Below, piece by piece: positions 54,656-62,583 of a DNA stretch of 64,000 bases (its first letter is position 1; the number at the start of each line of letters is the position of its first letter). The stretch spans positions 1 to 64,000 of IMG/VR virus record IMGVR_UViG_3300046519_000214. The stretch is one strand, 5' to 3'. The position numbers and the translations under genes are program-made. The notes under the pieces are model-generated. The model saw nothing but the letters and a program-made list of their open reading frames with translations, ran no database searches and was not told the DNA's origin. Origin of the DNA: a virus.

Positions 54656-55215
54656 TTATCGAACACTTACCTGACGGCCGGATCACTCACGCCATCTGGG
54701 ATCCAGTCTCCCCCGACATTCATGCCGCTTTCGAGGAGCAGGGGCGACCCTACTTGGATTTCCCTCCAGTGGCCCTGCCTGACATCGGCGCCGTCGACCC
54801 CACAACGGGCCAGCCCATCATGGAGACGGTCCAGATTCCAAGGATCGACGCTGAAGGTCAGCCCGTCGTCGATGAGCTGGGCGAGCAGGTAGTCGACACC
54901 TTCGAGCAGCAGATAGTCATCACCGGTCGTCTGGAATCCGTGAAGTGTGCCATTGAGAGCGACTACATTCTGGATGGACAGATCACGGCACGGCCGAAGT
55001 TCGATGTACCTGCCGAAATCAATCTCAAGGTCGGTGAGACTGTCAAGCTGACTGGCTTGCCGGATCCTTGCAACGTTTGGGTGGACCGCGATCCCACTAT
55101 CCTGACCGGTGGCGAGCTCGAGCTCGAGGCCGAGATGCCGGCGACCTACAACATCGTGCTCGAGAAGTGGCCGTACATGGAACGCTACGTGAAGGTGACG
55201 ATCGATGAAGCTTAA
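54652..55215 (+). CDS. Hypothetical tail-region protein (187 aa)
   Basis: ATGA junction. Starts MIIEHLPDGRITHAIWDPVS. Beta-rich with a C-terminal Ig-like segment (FDVPAEINLKVGETVKLTGL, GGELELEAEMPATYNIVLEK). Looks like a fibre accessory or assembly protein; no family recognised. Confidence 0.55.
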   Translation: MIIEHLPDGRITHAIWDPVSPDIHAAFEEQGRPYLDFPPVALPDIGAVDPTTGQPIMETVQIPRIDAEGQPVVDELGEQVVDTFEQQIVITGRLESVKCAIESDYILDGQITARPKFDVPAEINLKVGETVKLTGLPDPCNVWVDRDPTILTGGELELEAEMPATYNIVLEKWPYMERYVKVTIDEA

Positions 55216-55585
55216 TCTGAAGAAGGATCTGACTCCGATCCGCGCCGCGGCGATCGCCAAGATCGATGCTGCAGCCGAGCTCGCACGTGGAAGGTACATC
55301 ACGCTCGGCGCCGGTCAGGCCATGACCTACCTGGAGAAGGAACGCCAAGCAGAGACGGTTTGCGCGGACCCGAACATAAACCCGAACCTGGTCCGCCTAG
55401 TGGCGATCGACGCTGAGCGATACAACGTCACGCTCCTGGACGCCGCGGCTGTCATTCTCACTATGGCCGAGAGCTGGCGTGTCGTCGGACCTATGATCGA
55501 AGACAAACGCATGGTGGCCAAGGATCTTGTGGCCGCAGCGACAACACCAGCCGCAATCGAAGCAGCAACGGAGATAGCCTGGTGA
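55205..55585 (+). CDS. Hypothetical helical tail-region protein (126 aa)
   Basis: Starts MKLNLKKDLTPIRAAAIAKI. The block AAAELARGRYITLGAGQAMT (about 22-41), then YLEKERQAETVC, matches a small-protein family common at the 3' end of tail operons, next to fibre accessory genes. Function unknown. Overlaps the previous gene by 11 nt. Confidence 0.6.
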   Translation: MKLNLKKDLTPIRAAAIAKIDAAAELARGRYITLGAGQAMTYLEKERQAETVCADPNINPNLVRLVAIDAERYNVTLLDAAAVILTMAESWRVVGPMIEDKRMVAKDLVAAATTPAAIEAATEIAW

Positions 55586-55743
55586 GCAAGACCCGAAACA
55601 AAGGCATCATCGCGTATGGCACGGACGAGGATCGCGAGAAGCTCGCGGTCCTGGCCGACACCTATGGACTGTCCGGAAGCGAGTTTCTGATTAAGATGAT
55701 CAGGGAAAAATTTGAACAACTATTCGGTGCATCGGTTCCATAA
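55582..55743 (+). CDS. Small ribbon-helix-helix-like protein (53 aa)
   Basis: GTG start overlapping the previous TGA; SD GGAGATAG. VSKTRNKGIIAYGTDEDREK then LAVLADTYGLSGSEFLIKMI fits strand-helix-helix. Immediately followed by two 21-bp direct repeats upstream of the lysis genes, so a local autoregulator is plausible. Confidence 0.55.
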   Translation: MSKTRNKGIIAYGTDEDREKLAVLADTYGLSGSEFLIKMIREKFEQLFGASVP

Positions 55744-55754
55744 CAGAACCTATG

Positions 55755-55805
55755 CGATTATCCGTCATAAGGTTTAAGCCTTTCCGATTATCCGTTATAA
55801 GGTTT
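55755..55805 (+). repeat. Two 21-bp direct repeats upstream of the lysis genes
   Basis: CGATTATCCGTCATAAGGTTT (55755-55775; shown here to 20 nt limits as CGATTATCCG + TCATAAGGTTT) and the same with T for C at 55785-55805, exactly 30 bp apart; a partial inverted copy CTTATAAC follows at 55815. No gene in 55744-55909. Confidence 0.65.
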
Positions 55806-55909
55806 CGCCCAGCCCTTATAACCTTCAAACTGAACCGTTCTGAGTCAACCGGAACGGGAATCCTCCAGCCACTGTAACCATATTTACGGGAACCAATTGG
55901 AGTTCCCGT

Positions 55910-56239
55910 ATGCCCCTCACCGACGCTTTCACCCACCGGCTTGACGGCCTTGAATCGGCAGTCCGGCAGATGTCTGATCGCCTCGTTGCAATGGCGGAGT
56001 TTATGGAGCGCCTGGTCGTGCTCGAGGAGCGTAACAGCTTCGTCTCGACCCAGGTGAAGGAAGTGAAGGATGGCTTCAAGGAGGCCATTGGGGAACTCAA
56101 AGCCCAACACACGGACCTCGAGAAAAAGTACACGGCCTTGAATGAGAAGGTCGTCCGCCTGGTGACGCTTTGCTCCGTTGCCAGTGCTGTGATCTCCGCT
56201 GTTGGCCCGCTGCTCCTCAAGAAGTTCGTGGGGCTCTGA
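55910..56239 (+). CDS. Coiled-coil membrane protein of the lysis cassette (109 aa)
   Basis: A heptad-rich N-terminal part (HRLDGLESAVRQMSDRLVAM, VKDGFKEAIGELKAQHTDLE) followed by one C-terminal transmembrane helix (LVTLCSVASAVISAVGPLLL). XhlA-like layout; may assist or restrain the holin. SD GGAGTTC precedes the ATG. Confidence 0.65.
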   Translation: MPLTDAFTHRLDGLESAVRQMSDRLVAMAEFMERLVVLEERNSFVSTQVKEVKDGFKEAIGELKAQHTDLEKKYTALNEKVVRLVTLCSVASAVISAVGPLLLKKFVGL

Positions 56240-56487
56240 TGCCGAAGCTGCACCCCGACTGGTGGACGATTCTGCGTCACTCCTGGTCGCTGATGTGCGT
56301 CTACTTCTTCCTGTTCCTCGTCGTGCTTGAGCCGATCTGCGACACGCTGCTGTCCATGATGGCTGGCTCGTCGCTTCCGCCGGCCGTCCGACTTGGCTTC
56401 TCCATCCTGGACGGCCTGGTCGGCCTCGGCGCGGTCTACGGACGCCTCATCCCCCAGAAGAAAATCTCAGGAGCCAAGAATGGCTAA
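56239..56487 (+). CDS. Holin-like membrane protein (82 aa)
   Basis: Starts MPKLHPDWWTILRHSWSLMC, with two membrane helices (WSLMCVYFFLFLVVLEPICD and GFSILDGLVGLGAVYGRLI) and a basic tail. The HPDWxxILRxxWS opening is common in a phage holin family. TGATG overlap with the coiled-coil gene; next to the endolysin. Confidence 0.75.
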   Translation: MPKLHPDWWTILRHSWSLMCVYFFLFLVVLEPICDTLLSMMAGSSLPPAVRLGFSILDGLVGLGAVYGRLIPQKKISGAKNG

Positions 56488-56971
56488 GAAGACGATCATC
56501 GGCACGATCGCCAGTGCTGCTGTTGCGATCGGCGTCTCCATTGCTGAACCGGCGGAAGGTTATGTCGGCTACGTCTACCGCGATGCGGTCGGCGTGCTGA
56601 CCTACTGCATGGGAGAAACTGAAAATGCGAAGTCCATGCAGGGCCGGAAGTTTTCCAGGCAAGAGTGTCATGACCTGCTGGTTAAGCGCATGGCCCACTA
56701 CGATCAAGGTAACGCGGCATGCGTCAAGAACTGGGACGCCCTCCCCGTCGAGACTCGAGGAGCCTTCGACAGCTTCAGCTACAACATCGGAGTCGGGGGC
56801 TTCTGTGGCTCGAGCTCGGCCCGCTATCTTCGCACCGGAAACATCAAAGCCGCCTGCGAAGGAATGCTGGCCTGGAACAAGGGGACAGTGAACGGCAAGA
56901 AGGTCGTGCTCCCGGGCTTGGCGAAGCGCAGAGCGACGGAGCGGAACATGTGCATGCGGGGAGTGGAATGA
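56480..56971 (+). CDS. SAR endolysin (GH24 lysozyme)
   Basis: A 163-aa protein. N-terminal signal-anchor-release segment (TIIGTIASAAVAIGVSIAEP). The catalytic triad matches E-x8-D-x5-T: Glu in PAEGYVGYVYRDAVGVLTYC (E26 or so), Asp 9 residues later and Thr 6 after that. A Cys just after the triad (LTYC) may take part in activation by disulphide exchange. SD AGGAGCC precedes the ATG. Confidence 0.88.
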   Translation: MAKKTIIGTIASAAVAIGVSIAEPAEGYVGYVYRDAVGVLTYCMGETENAKSMQGRKFSRQECHDLLVKRMAHYDQGNAACVKNWDALPVETRGAFDSFSYNIGVGGFCGSSSARYLRTGNIKAACEGMLAWNKGTVNGKKVVLPGLAKRRATERNMCMRGVE

Positions 56972-57324
56972 TTCCTCTCACGCTCCTCGAGCCGTTAGCA
57001 AAACCGGTCCTGATCTGTGCCGTGGCAGCAGGCCTGGTCTTTGGCGGATACTTCTACGGACAGCACGTCGCGAACGAGAGGCACGAAGCGGCCGAGCTCG
57101 CCAAGTGGGTGAAGGACATCAACCTCGGAATAGCGATCGACTCTGCTGACCGCGTGAAGCGGGAACAGGATCAGAGTCGGATTACAGAATTGCAGAAGGA
57201 GCTGGCGAATGCTCGCGCCAAGATTAAGAAGCCTGACGATACCTGCTTTGACAGCGATGATGTTGAGCAGCTGTGGAACATCTGGCCTCACGGACAGAGC
57301 AAACCTGCCTCTCCTGCCCGCTGA
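56968..57324 (+). CDS. Rz: i-spanin Rz
   Basis: A 118-aa protein: one N-terminal transmembrane helix (PVLICAVAAGLVFGGYFYGQ) followed by a periplasmic coiled coil (DRVKREQDQSRITELQKELA). ATGA overlap with the endolysin. Disrupts the outer membrane with Rz1. Confidence 0.82.
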   Translation: MIPLTLLEPLAKPVLICAVAAGLVFGGYFYGQHVANERHEAAELAKWVKDINLGIAIDSADRVKREQDQSRITELQKELANARAKIKKPDDTCFDSDDVEQLWNIWPHGQSKPASPAR

Positions 57325-57508
57325 CATCCGGACCTGTTTCGACGAGACAGTGCCTCCTCCCGAGCGTGGCAAGCGGATGTCGAAGGTGCAGGTGTACGAC
57401 AAGTTCGGGGAGTTCATCACCCTGGACGAAAAGAAGTCGTCCTGTGGTCGACGACTGATCGAGAGAGATGACGCTCTACGGACAGGACAAATAAAAAAGG
57501 CCCCGTGA
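57209..57508 (+). CDS. Rz1: o-spanin Rz1 (lipoprotein) overlapping Rz
   Basis: Starts inside Rz in another frame and extends 184 nt beyond it. Signal peptide with lipobox LSSC (TIPALTAMMLSSCGTS, Cys about 22), followed by a short region with PPPERG, as usual for proline-containing o-spanins. 99 aa, long for the class because the C-terminal half continues (VQVYDKFGEFITLDEKKSSC). Confidence 0.78.
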   Translation: MLAPRLRSLTIPALTAMMLSSCGTSGLTDRANLPLLPADIRTCFDETVPPPERGKRMSKVQVYDKFGEFITLDEKKSSCGRRLIERDDALRTGQIKKAP

Positions 57509-57520
57509 GGGGCCTTTTTC
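57492..57520. terminator. Bidirectional Rho-independent terminator
   Basis: AAAAAGGCCCC/GGGGCCTTTTT with GTGA loop: a T-tract is produced on both strands. Separates the convergent lysis operon and nrd operon. Confidence 0.9.
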
Positions 57521-59161
57521 TTATGCTTCACATGCCACACAGGACTCGTTCGATCGAGCCAGAGCCTGGGCCGGATTCGTCGACTCCTGATAATAGAGCG
57601 ACTTCAGACCGAGCTTGTGGGCCTTGAGGGTCAGACGCATCTGCTCCTTCGGCGTCACGTTCGGCGGCATCTTCAGGTTCAGGCTCTGACCCTGATCGAT
57701 GTAGCGACCACGAGCTGCGGCCTGTTCGATCACCTTGTCCATAGAGACCTCGCTGGCTGTCCGGAAGACGGCCTTCTCATGGTCCGTGAGGATGTCCAGG
57801 TGCTGAACCGAGCCCTCGCGAAGCAGGATCGAACGCCAGGTCTCAGCATTGTCCATGTTCTTCTGGCCGAGAACCTTCTCCAGGTACGGGTTGCGGAAGG
57901 TGAACTTGCCCTTCTGCAGATCCGGAACGAAGTAGTTGTTCTCGAACAGGCCGATGCCTTCAGAAGCTTGGCCGAGGATGAAGGCCGAGGACTTCGTCGG
58001 CGCGATCGCCATGGTGGTGCTGTTGCGGCGCTTGTAGTTGATCAGCATCTCCGGAACACCGTATTCTCGGCCGAGGAGCTCCGACGCCTCATAGGACTGA
58101 GCCTGCATCTGCTGGAAGATCTTGATGTTCAAGATCGAAGCTTCAGCGCTCTCGAACGCGATCATCTTGGACTGCAACAGCGAGTGCCAGCCGAGGATGC
58201 CGAGACCGAGGGCACGGTGATGCAGAGCGAAGCGATAGGAGCTGTCCATGAACGGCAGATCCTTCGTCTTCTCGATGTACTCGGACATGACGGCGTCGAG
58301 CAGATAGATGGCCACCTTCACCAGGTCGGTGTCCTTCCAGTCGTCATAGTGCAGCACGTTCAGGGAGAGCAGGTTGCAGACGAACGACTCTCTCGCCGTC
58401 GAGGGCAACATGATCTCGGTGCAGAGGTTGGACGACCAGATGGTCCGCTTCTGATCACGATAAACGTCCGCAGCGAAGCGATTGGCGTTGTCGTGGAAGA
58501 AGATGAACGGACGACCGTTGGCGCGACGGCGCTCGAGGATCTTGGCGAACACAGCCTGGTTGCGTTCACTGCCGGCGAAGGCGTCTTCCAGGAACTTGTC
58601 TGTGATGGATACGGCTGGCTGGACGTTCTGCAGCGGGCTGGCCTTCGTGCGGATCGTCAGATGTTCGTCGATGTCAGGGTGATCGGCCGGCAGGTAGACG
58701 GCGATCGAGCCACGGCGGACATTCGACTGGCTCACCACGGACGTTGTCGTTTCCGCCATCTGCATGAAATGGACAGCACCATAGCTCGAGCCGCCACCAG
58801 AGATGCCAGCGCCACGTCCACGGAGAGCACCATAGTAGGCAGAGGTGCCGGCGCCGTACTTGGTCTGGGCACCGATCTCGGCCGTCTTCAGCAGGATGCT
58901 GTCCATGGTATCGTCCATGAAGACGTTGTTGCAGCTGATCGGCAGGCCACGGGCGAGACCGAAGTTCGACCAGATTGGCGACGACAGGCTCATCCAGCCA
59001 TTCATCAGGTACTCGGAGATCTTCTTTCCGATGTCAGGGCGATCGAGGATCTCCCCTGCCCGCTTGCCGACCTCAGCAATGCGGTCCTCTACGGACACTG
59101 CCTCCCGCAGATATCCGCGGGAGAGAAACTTACGGGTGTCATCGGTAATCCAGGTGGTCAT
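57521..59161 (-). CDS. nrdA: Ribonucleotide reductase class I large subunit
   Basis: A 546-aa alpha subunit, shorter than the E. coli enzyme (about 760) because it has no N-terminal ATP cone. Catalytic residues visible: Cys in LPISCNNVF, N-x-C-x-E in SSNLCTEIM, the partner Cys in ESFVCNLLSL, the tyrosine pair in KSLYYQES and the C-terminal redox CVACEA. Reduces ribonucleotides for phage DNA synthesis with NrdB; without an ATP cone, overall activity regulation by dATP is probably absent. Coupled to nrdB by ATGA. Confidence 0.92.
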   Translation of the reverse strand: MTTWITDDTRKFLSRGYLREAVSVEDRIAEVGKRAGEILDRPDIGKKISEYLMNGWMSLSSPIWSNFGLARGLPISCNNVFMDDTMDSILLKTAEIGAQTKYGAGTSAYYGALRGRGAGISGGGSSYGAVHFMQMAETTTSVVSQSNVRRGSIAVYLPADHPDIDEHLTIRTKASPLQNVQPAVSITDKFLEDAFAGSERNQAVFAKILERRRANGRPFIFFHDNANRFAADVYRDQKRTIWSSNLCTEIMLPSTARESFVCNLLSLNVLHYDDWKDTDLVKVAIYLLDAVMSEYIEKTKDLPFMDSSYRFALHHRALGLGILGWHSLLQSKMIAFESAEASILNIKIFQQMQAQSYEASELLGREYGVPEMLINYKRRNSTTMAIAPTKSSAFILGQASEGIGLFENNYFVPDLQKGKFTFRNPYLEKVLGQKNMDNAETWRSILLREGSVQHLDILTDHEKAVFRTASEVSMDKVIEQAAARGRYIDQGQSLNLKMPPNVTPKEQMRLTLKAHKLGLKSLYYQESTNPAQALARSNESCVACEA

Positions 59162-60126
59162 GCGAATAGTTCCTTCGGGTCGTATGCGACGTCGTTTTCG
59201 GTGTAGTCGACGGGGTTCTTGTGGAAGAAATCGGTCTTGTTGGTCCCGAAGACTTCTTCATCCATCCAGAGCGTCTCGATCAGCGGCCAGTTGTTCAGGG
59301 GCGACGCAATACCGATGGCCTTGAGGCTGTCCTGCAGGCGGGTGGAGACGTAGTTCTTCAGGATATCGGCGCTGATGTTGTCGTCGGCGTAATCACCGAT
59401 CATCCAGTCGATCAGCTTGCTCTCGGCCGAGTACGCTTCGATGCACTCATCACGGATGCGCTCGGTCAGTTCGAAGTCGAACAGATCGGGATATTCCTGG
59501 CGCAGCGTGTTGATGATCTTGATGCCGACCTGGGCGTGGAGCGTCTCTTCGTTCTTCGTGTACTGAACCTGCTGAGCAGTGTCCTTCAGCACGTTCTTGA
59601 AGCGGTTGAACCACATGATCGTGTAGAACTGGCTGAAGAGACTGACGTTCTCGACGAAAAGCGTGAACAGGATGATTGAGTAGACGTACTGCTTGCGATC
59701 GTCCTCGTAGACACGTTGTGCATGCTTGCGGAGATAGTTCACGCGGGCGCGAACGACATCGATCTTCAGGTTCTCTTCGAAGACCGCCTCCAGACCCAGC
59801 ACCTCGAGCAGCCGCTCGTAGGCCTGGTTGTGGATCACTTCGGTGTACGCCATGACGTAGCCGAGATCCTTGATCGCAGGGTGACGCAGGTTCCGGCCCA
59901 GGTTCGCCCAGAAGTCCTTCACGGCGATCTCGATCTGGCCGATCGCGGAGAGCGTGCGGACGACGATCTGACGCTCCTGGTCGGTGAGAGCCGTCTTGAA
60001 CTGGTCGAAGTCAGACTGGAATGAGAACTCGTTGACTGTCCATGGTGAGGAGGTGATGGCGTGGATGAAGTCGTCAGTCCACGGATACAGGTTAGGCTTA
60101 CGCGCAATTTGCTCGTTGAAAAGCAT
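59158..60126 (-). CDS. nrdB: Ribonucleotide reductase class I small subunit
   Basis: A 322-aa beta subunit. Metal and radical residues: EIAVKDFW region, E-x2-H-x3-Y in YTEVIHNQAYER, Glu in FVENVSLF, and E-x2-H in NEETLHAQVG. The C terminus ends DVAYDPKELFA, which would dock into NrdA. SD AAGGAAAA precedes the ATG at 60126. Confidence 0.92.
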   Translation of the reverse strand: MLFNEQIARKPNLYPWTDDFIHAITSSPWTVNEFSFQSDFDQFKTALTDQERQIVVRTLSAIGQIEIAVKDFWANLGRNLRHPAIKDLGYVMAYTEVIHNQAYERLLEVLGLEAVFEENLKIDVVRARVNYLRKHAQRVYEDDRKQYVYSIILFTLFVENVSLFSQFYTIMWFNRFKNVLKDTAQQVQYTKNEETLHAQVGIKIINTLRQEYPDLFDFELTERIRDECIEAYSAESKLIDWMIGDYADDNISADILKNYVSTRLQDSLKAIGIASPLNNWPLIETLWMDEEVFGTNKTDFFHKNPVDYTENDVAYDPKELFA

Positions 60127-60158
60127 CAGTTTTTCCTTGTTGGATGTCTTAGGTGGTG

Positions 60159-60188
60159 AGCCCCGCCGGCGGTCGCCATGGCGGGGCT
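60159..60188 (-). repeat. GC-rich hairpin between nrdB and the next gene
   Basis: AGCCCCGCC/GGCGGGGCT around a 12-nt loop, without a T-tract. Resembles the other AGCCCCGGC-type hairpins at 5618 and 7211, but not a clear terminator. Confidence 0.5.
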
Positions 60189-60211
60189 GATGCGGTCTGG
60201 TTCAGTTAGGA

Positions 60212-60454
60212 TCAGCGGACGAAGGTGATCTTCGGACGGACGCTATTGCGCTCGCATTTGAAGAACATCTTCTCGAAATCCTGGAACCGACCCTCCTCTT
60301 TCAGCTTGGCAATCTTGGCCGGATTGGTCCGGACCTCTGCGACACTGGCCATCATGATCTTGGCGTTGTCCTCGCACTTATCCATGTCGTAGGGCAGCGG
60401 CCCCCAGGTTCCGCCGATCGAGGTGCCGACGTACAGAACGAGCCAGAGCTTCAA
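60212..60454 (-). CDS. Hypothetical small protein, possibly exported (80 aa)
   Basis: Starts MKLWLVLYVGTSIGGTWGPL: a short hydrophobic N terminus with one lysine that could be a weak signal peptide. Two Cys (DKCEDNAKI and FKCERNSV) could pair. No family recognised. ATGA overlap with MazG. Confidence 0.55.
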   Translation of the reverse strand: MKLWLVLYVGTSIGGTWGPLPYDMDKCEDNAKIMMASVAEVRTNPAKIAKLKEEGRFQDFEKMFFKCERNSVRPKITFVR

Positions 60455-61017
60455 TGGAACGTCACCTTTCCATTCGTGAGGTCGATCTCCACGGCGCCGG
60501 TTGGGCTCCGGAACACTTCGGCTTCCGCCTCGAGGTCACGGTTGACTGCGAGCTCCGTGGTGAACTTGTCCGGATAGCGCTTAGCCAGCTTGGCGATGTT
60601 GCGCTCGAACACTTCCTCGAACGTGATGTCGAACTTCTTGAATAGCAGCGACAGGTACCAGAGGAAATCGCCGCTCTCGTCGACGACACGGGCGCGGATG
60701 ACATCGCGGGGATCGTCCGACAGGACGGCCTCGGAGATCTCACCGACCTCCCCCTCCATGCCGAGGATGGCATGGAGCTCGTCCTCGTCCATGAAGAACG
60801 GGAGGCCGAGCGGGTTCTTGGCGATCTCGGCGTAGTCAGTCTTCTTGAGGCGCTCGGTGTTGCCGTAGATCAGCGCCCGCTTCACTGCGTCGATGATGTC
60901 GGCCGACTTCTTGCGAGCGTCCATCAACTGGCCGACGAAGGCCGGATTGACGTTATTCAGGAAGAAGACGGGAGCGAGAGTGCGGCCAAACTGCTGCTGG
61001 TATTCAGATGCTTGCAT
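60451..61017 (-). CDS. mazG: MazG-type nucleotide pyrophosphohydrolase
   Basis: A 188-aa protein. The catalytic metal motif is seen as GMEGEVGEISEAV (about 86-98, E-x2-E) with ARVVDESGDFLWYL (about 109-122, E-x3-D), followed by FERNIAKLAKRYPDKF. Hydrolyses NTP/dNTPs or alarmones; phage MazG proteins may tune nucleotide pools or (p)ppGpp. SD AAGGATCC precedes the ATG. Confidence 0.85.
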   Translation of the reverse strand: MQASEYQQQFGRTLAPVFFLNNVNPAFVGQLMDARKKSADIIDAVKRALIYGNTERLKKTDYAEIAKNPLGLPFFMDEDELHAILGMEGEVGEISEAVLSDDPRDVIRARVVDESGDFLWYLSLLFKKFDITFEEVFERNIAKLAKRYPDKFTTELAVNRDLEAEAEVFRSPTGAVEIDLTNGKVTFH

Positions 61018-61029
61018 GTACTTGGATCC

Positions 61030-61653
61030 TTAGTGGAAGACTACTTGTTCGCCGTTGAAAACGGGGAAACCGAAAGGGAGAGCGGAGGTGGGGATGCGGG
61101 GAGTGTCGGGGAACTTCACGACATTGTCCGGTGTGGGCTGTGGCTCGCCCTGGAACTCGACCCAACGGGCCAGTTCCCAGGCCGCGGTGACCAGGTGAGA
61201 GAGAGGACCACCGTCGCGGAATGCGAGAAGCTCGTTCAGCACCCAGATCAGGCTCGGTTCCGGATCGAACTCGATGCCTTCCGGAGCGGCCGAGGTGACG
61301 AAGCGATCGTCATTGCCAACACCCTGGCTGGCGAACTCGAGCAGGAAGGCGATGTTGCAGCCGAGGTGGCCGGCCTCGGACAGGTTGCTCTCAGGGTCCG
61401 TGGTGTGACCATCGAGCATGCGGATCAGGTGACGGAGAGCGCTGTTCATGACGCTGTCCCAGCTGCCGCCCTTGCGCCAGTTGTGGCTGCTGTACTTCTT
61501 GGCGCCGAAATCGAGCACCTCACCGACGAGCCAGATCAGCTTCGTCGGGAAGGCCGAGTGGCATTCATAGGCCGAGTTGAAGATGGCTTCGAAGAAGCTC
61601 GAAGGGATGAGTGCGAGCGGGTTCTTACCCGTGTTGTAGCGAAGCATGGTCAT
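61030..61653 (-). CDS. DUF5664-type dATP/dGTP diphosphohydrolase-like protein
   Basis: A 207-aa protein. The motif region GEVLDFGAKKYSSHNWRKGG (about 42-61), then ALRHLIRMLDGHTTDPESNL and GHLGCNIAFLLEF, matches DUF5664, a family that includes MazZ-type dNTP diphosphohydrolases. The C-terminal 90 residues are additional (VIDE-free, with PTPDNVVKFPDTPRIPTS). Two in-frame ATGs (61653, 61647). TGATG overlap with the HD gene. Confidence 0.7.
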   Translation of the reverse strand: MTMLRYNTGKNPLALIPSSFFEAIFNSAYECHSAFPTKLIWLVGEVLDFGAKKYSSHNWRKGGSWDSVMNSALRHLIRMLDGHTTDPESNLSEAGHLGCNIAFLLEFASQGVGNDDRFVTSAAPEGIEFDPEPSLIWVLNELLAFRDGGPLSHLVTAAWELARWVEFQGEPQPTPDNVVKFPDTPRIPTSALPFGFPVFNGEQVVFH

Positions 61654-62162
61654 CAGAGGAGTCCCAGGAAACGGAAGGTTTTGCGGAGGTTTTGTTCGGC
61701 TTCGCGCCATTCCCAGCCTTCGACACGCACGTTGAGTGGTGCCAGACCCGGGATGATGTACGGGGGCTCGAAAAGCTGCTCCATCTCGTCGGCGCAGATG
61801 CGGCGATCGTAGTGAGTGAGGAGCTCCATGTTCTCCCATGGTTCATTGAACTGCCGGAAGATGTGCATCTGCACGCTCTTCTCGAACTCGACGTAGTCAG
61901 GCAACGCCGCCTTGAAGGGATGAGGCAGATCGTTGGTGAGACCCTCGTTGAGATCGTGGAGAGCAGCCGCACGCTTCAGACCCACAGGCACCTTGTTGAC
62001 GAGGTGAACCGTGTGCTCCGCGACGGAGTAGAAGCGGTTGGTGTGGCCCGTGTAGCGGTTGAGCTTAGCGAGCGGCGGGATGAGTTCGTCGAGCGAAAGG
62101 ACTACGCCCTCGAGCGCGAACGGGTCGACGCGGCGACCGGAAGAAAGAAGGATCGCGGTCAT
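61653..62162 (-). CDS. YfdR-like HD-domain nucleotide hydrolase
   Basis: A 169-aa protein. HD signature: NRYTGHTNRFYSVAEHTVHL (first His), ALHDLNEGLTNDLPHPFK (HD pair), then MELLTHYDRRICADEMEQLF (last Asp). Closest by eye to E. coli prophage YfdR and related 5'-nucleotidases/dNTPases. Likely cuts or dephosphorylates nucleotides in the same module as MazG and DUF5664. Confidence 0.78.
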   Translation of the reverse strand: MTAILLSSGRRVDPFALEGVVLSLDELIPPLAKLNRYTGHTNRFYSVAEHTVHLVNKVPVGLKRAAALHDLNEGLTNDLPHPFKAALPDYVEFEKSVQMHIFRQFNEPWENMELLTHYDRRICADEMEQLFEPPYIIPGLAPLNVRVEGWEWREAEQNLRKTFRFLGLL

Positions 62163-62163
62163 C

Positions 62164-62583
62164 TTACATGACCACCATGGTGGAGAAAAAATTCCGACGT
62201 TCAGTCGGCTTCAGACGCGGGATCAGGTACAAGATGACCCAACCATTGAGTTCCGTGGTCTGGCACATTTCGTGGGTGCCGGCGTCGTACTTCTGACGGG
62301 CGTCCGCAATGACTGCGGTGAAATGCTTCGGCCATTCTTGGCCTTGACGCTTTACAGCGATGACATTGTGCTCGTGGCCTGGGCGGCCGAGCGTCCGGAT
62401 GTCTGCCGGTTCCGGTTCAGTGACCGTCGCGATACCCACGCGGCGGGTGGCAAGTTCACGCTTACGCTGGTCGAGCAGGGCGTGATAATCGAGACCGAGA
62501 GCACGGGCGACCTTCGAGAGATTGCCGCCCGTGCGCTTCAGTTCTTCCTTAATTAGATTGGAAGTCTGCGAGTTGGTATTCAC
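62164..62583 (-). CDS. Fis-like helix-turn-helix protein (139 aa)
   Basis: GTG start with SD AGGAGAAAA. The N-terminal helix-turn-helix (LIKEELKRTGGNLSKVARAL, GLDYHALLDQRKREL) is Fis/NtrC-like; the C-terminal 80 residues are alpha/beta (HNVIAVKRQGQEWPKHFTAV). Probably a phage transcription regulator. Overlaps the recombination gene by 35 nt. Confidence 0.65.
   Translation of the reverse strand: MNTNSQTSNLIKEELKRTGGNLSKVARALGLDYHALLDQRKRELATRRVGIATVTEPEPADIRTLGRPGHEHNVIAVKRQGQEWPKHFTAVIADARQKYDAGTHEMCQTTELNGWVILYLIPRLKPTERRNFFSTMVVM

Noticed and set aside
57617-59206. 529-codon plus-strand open frame
   Set aside because: Exact antisense of nrdA, whose catalytic residues are all present.
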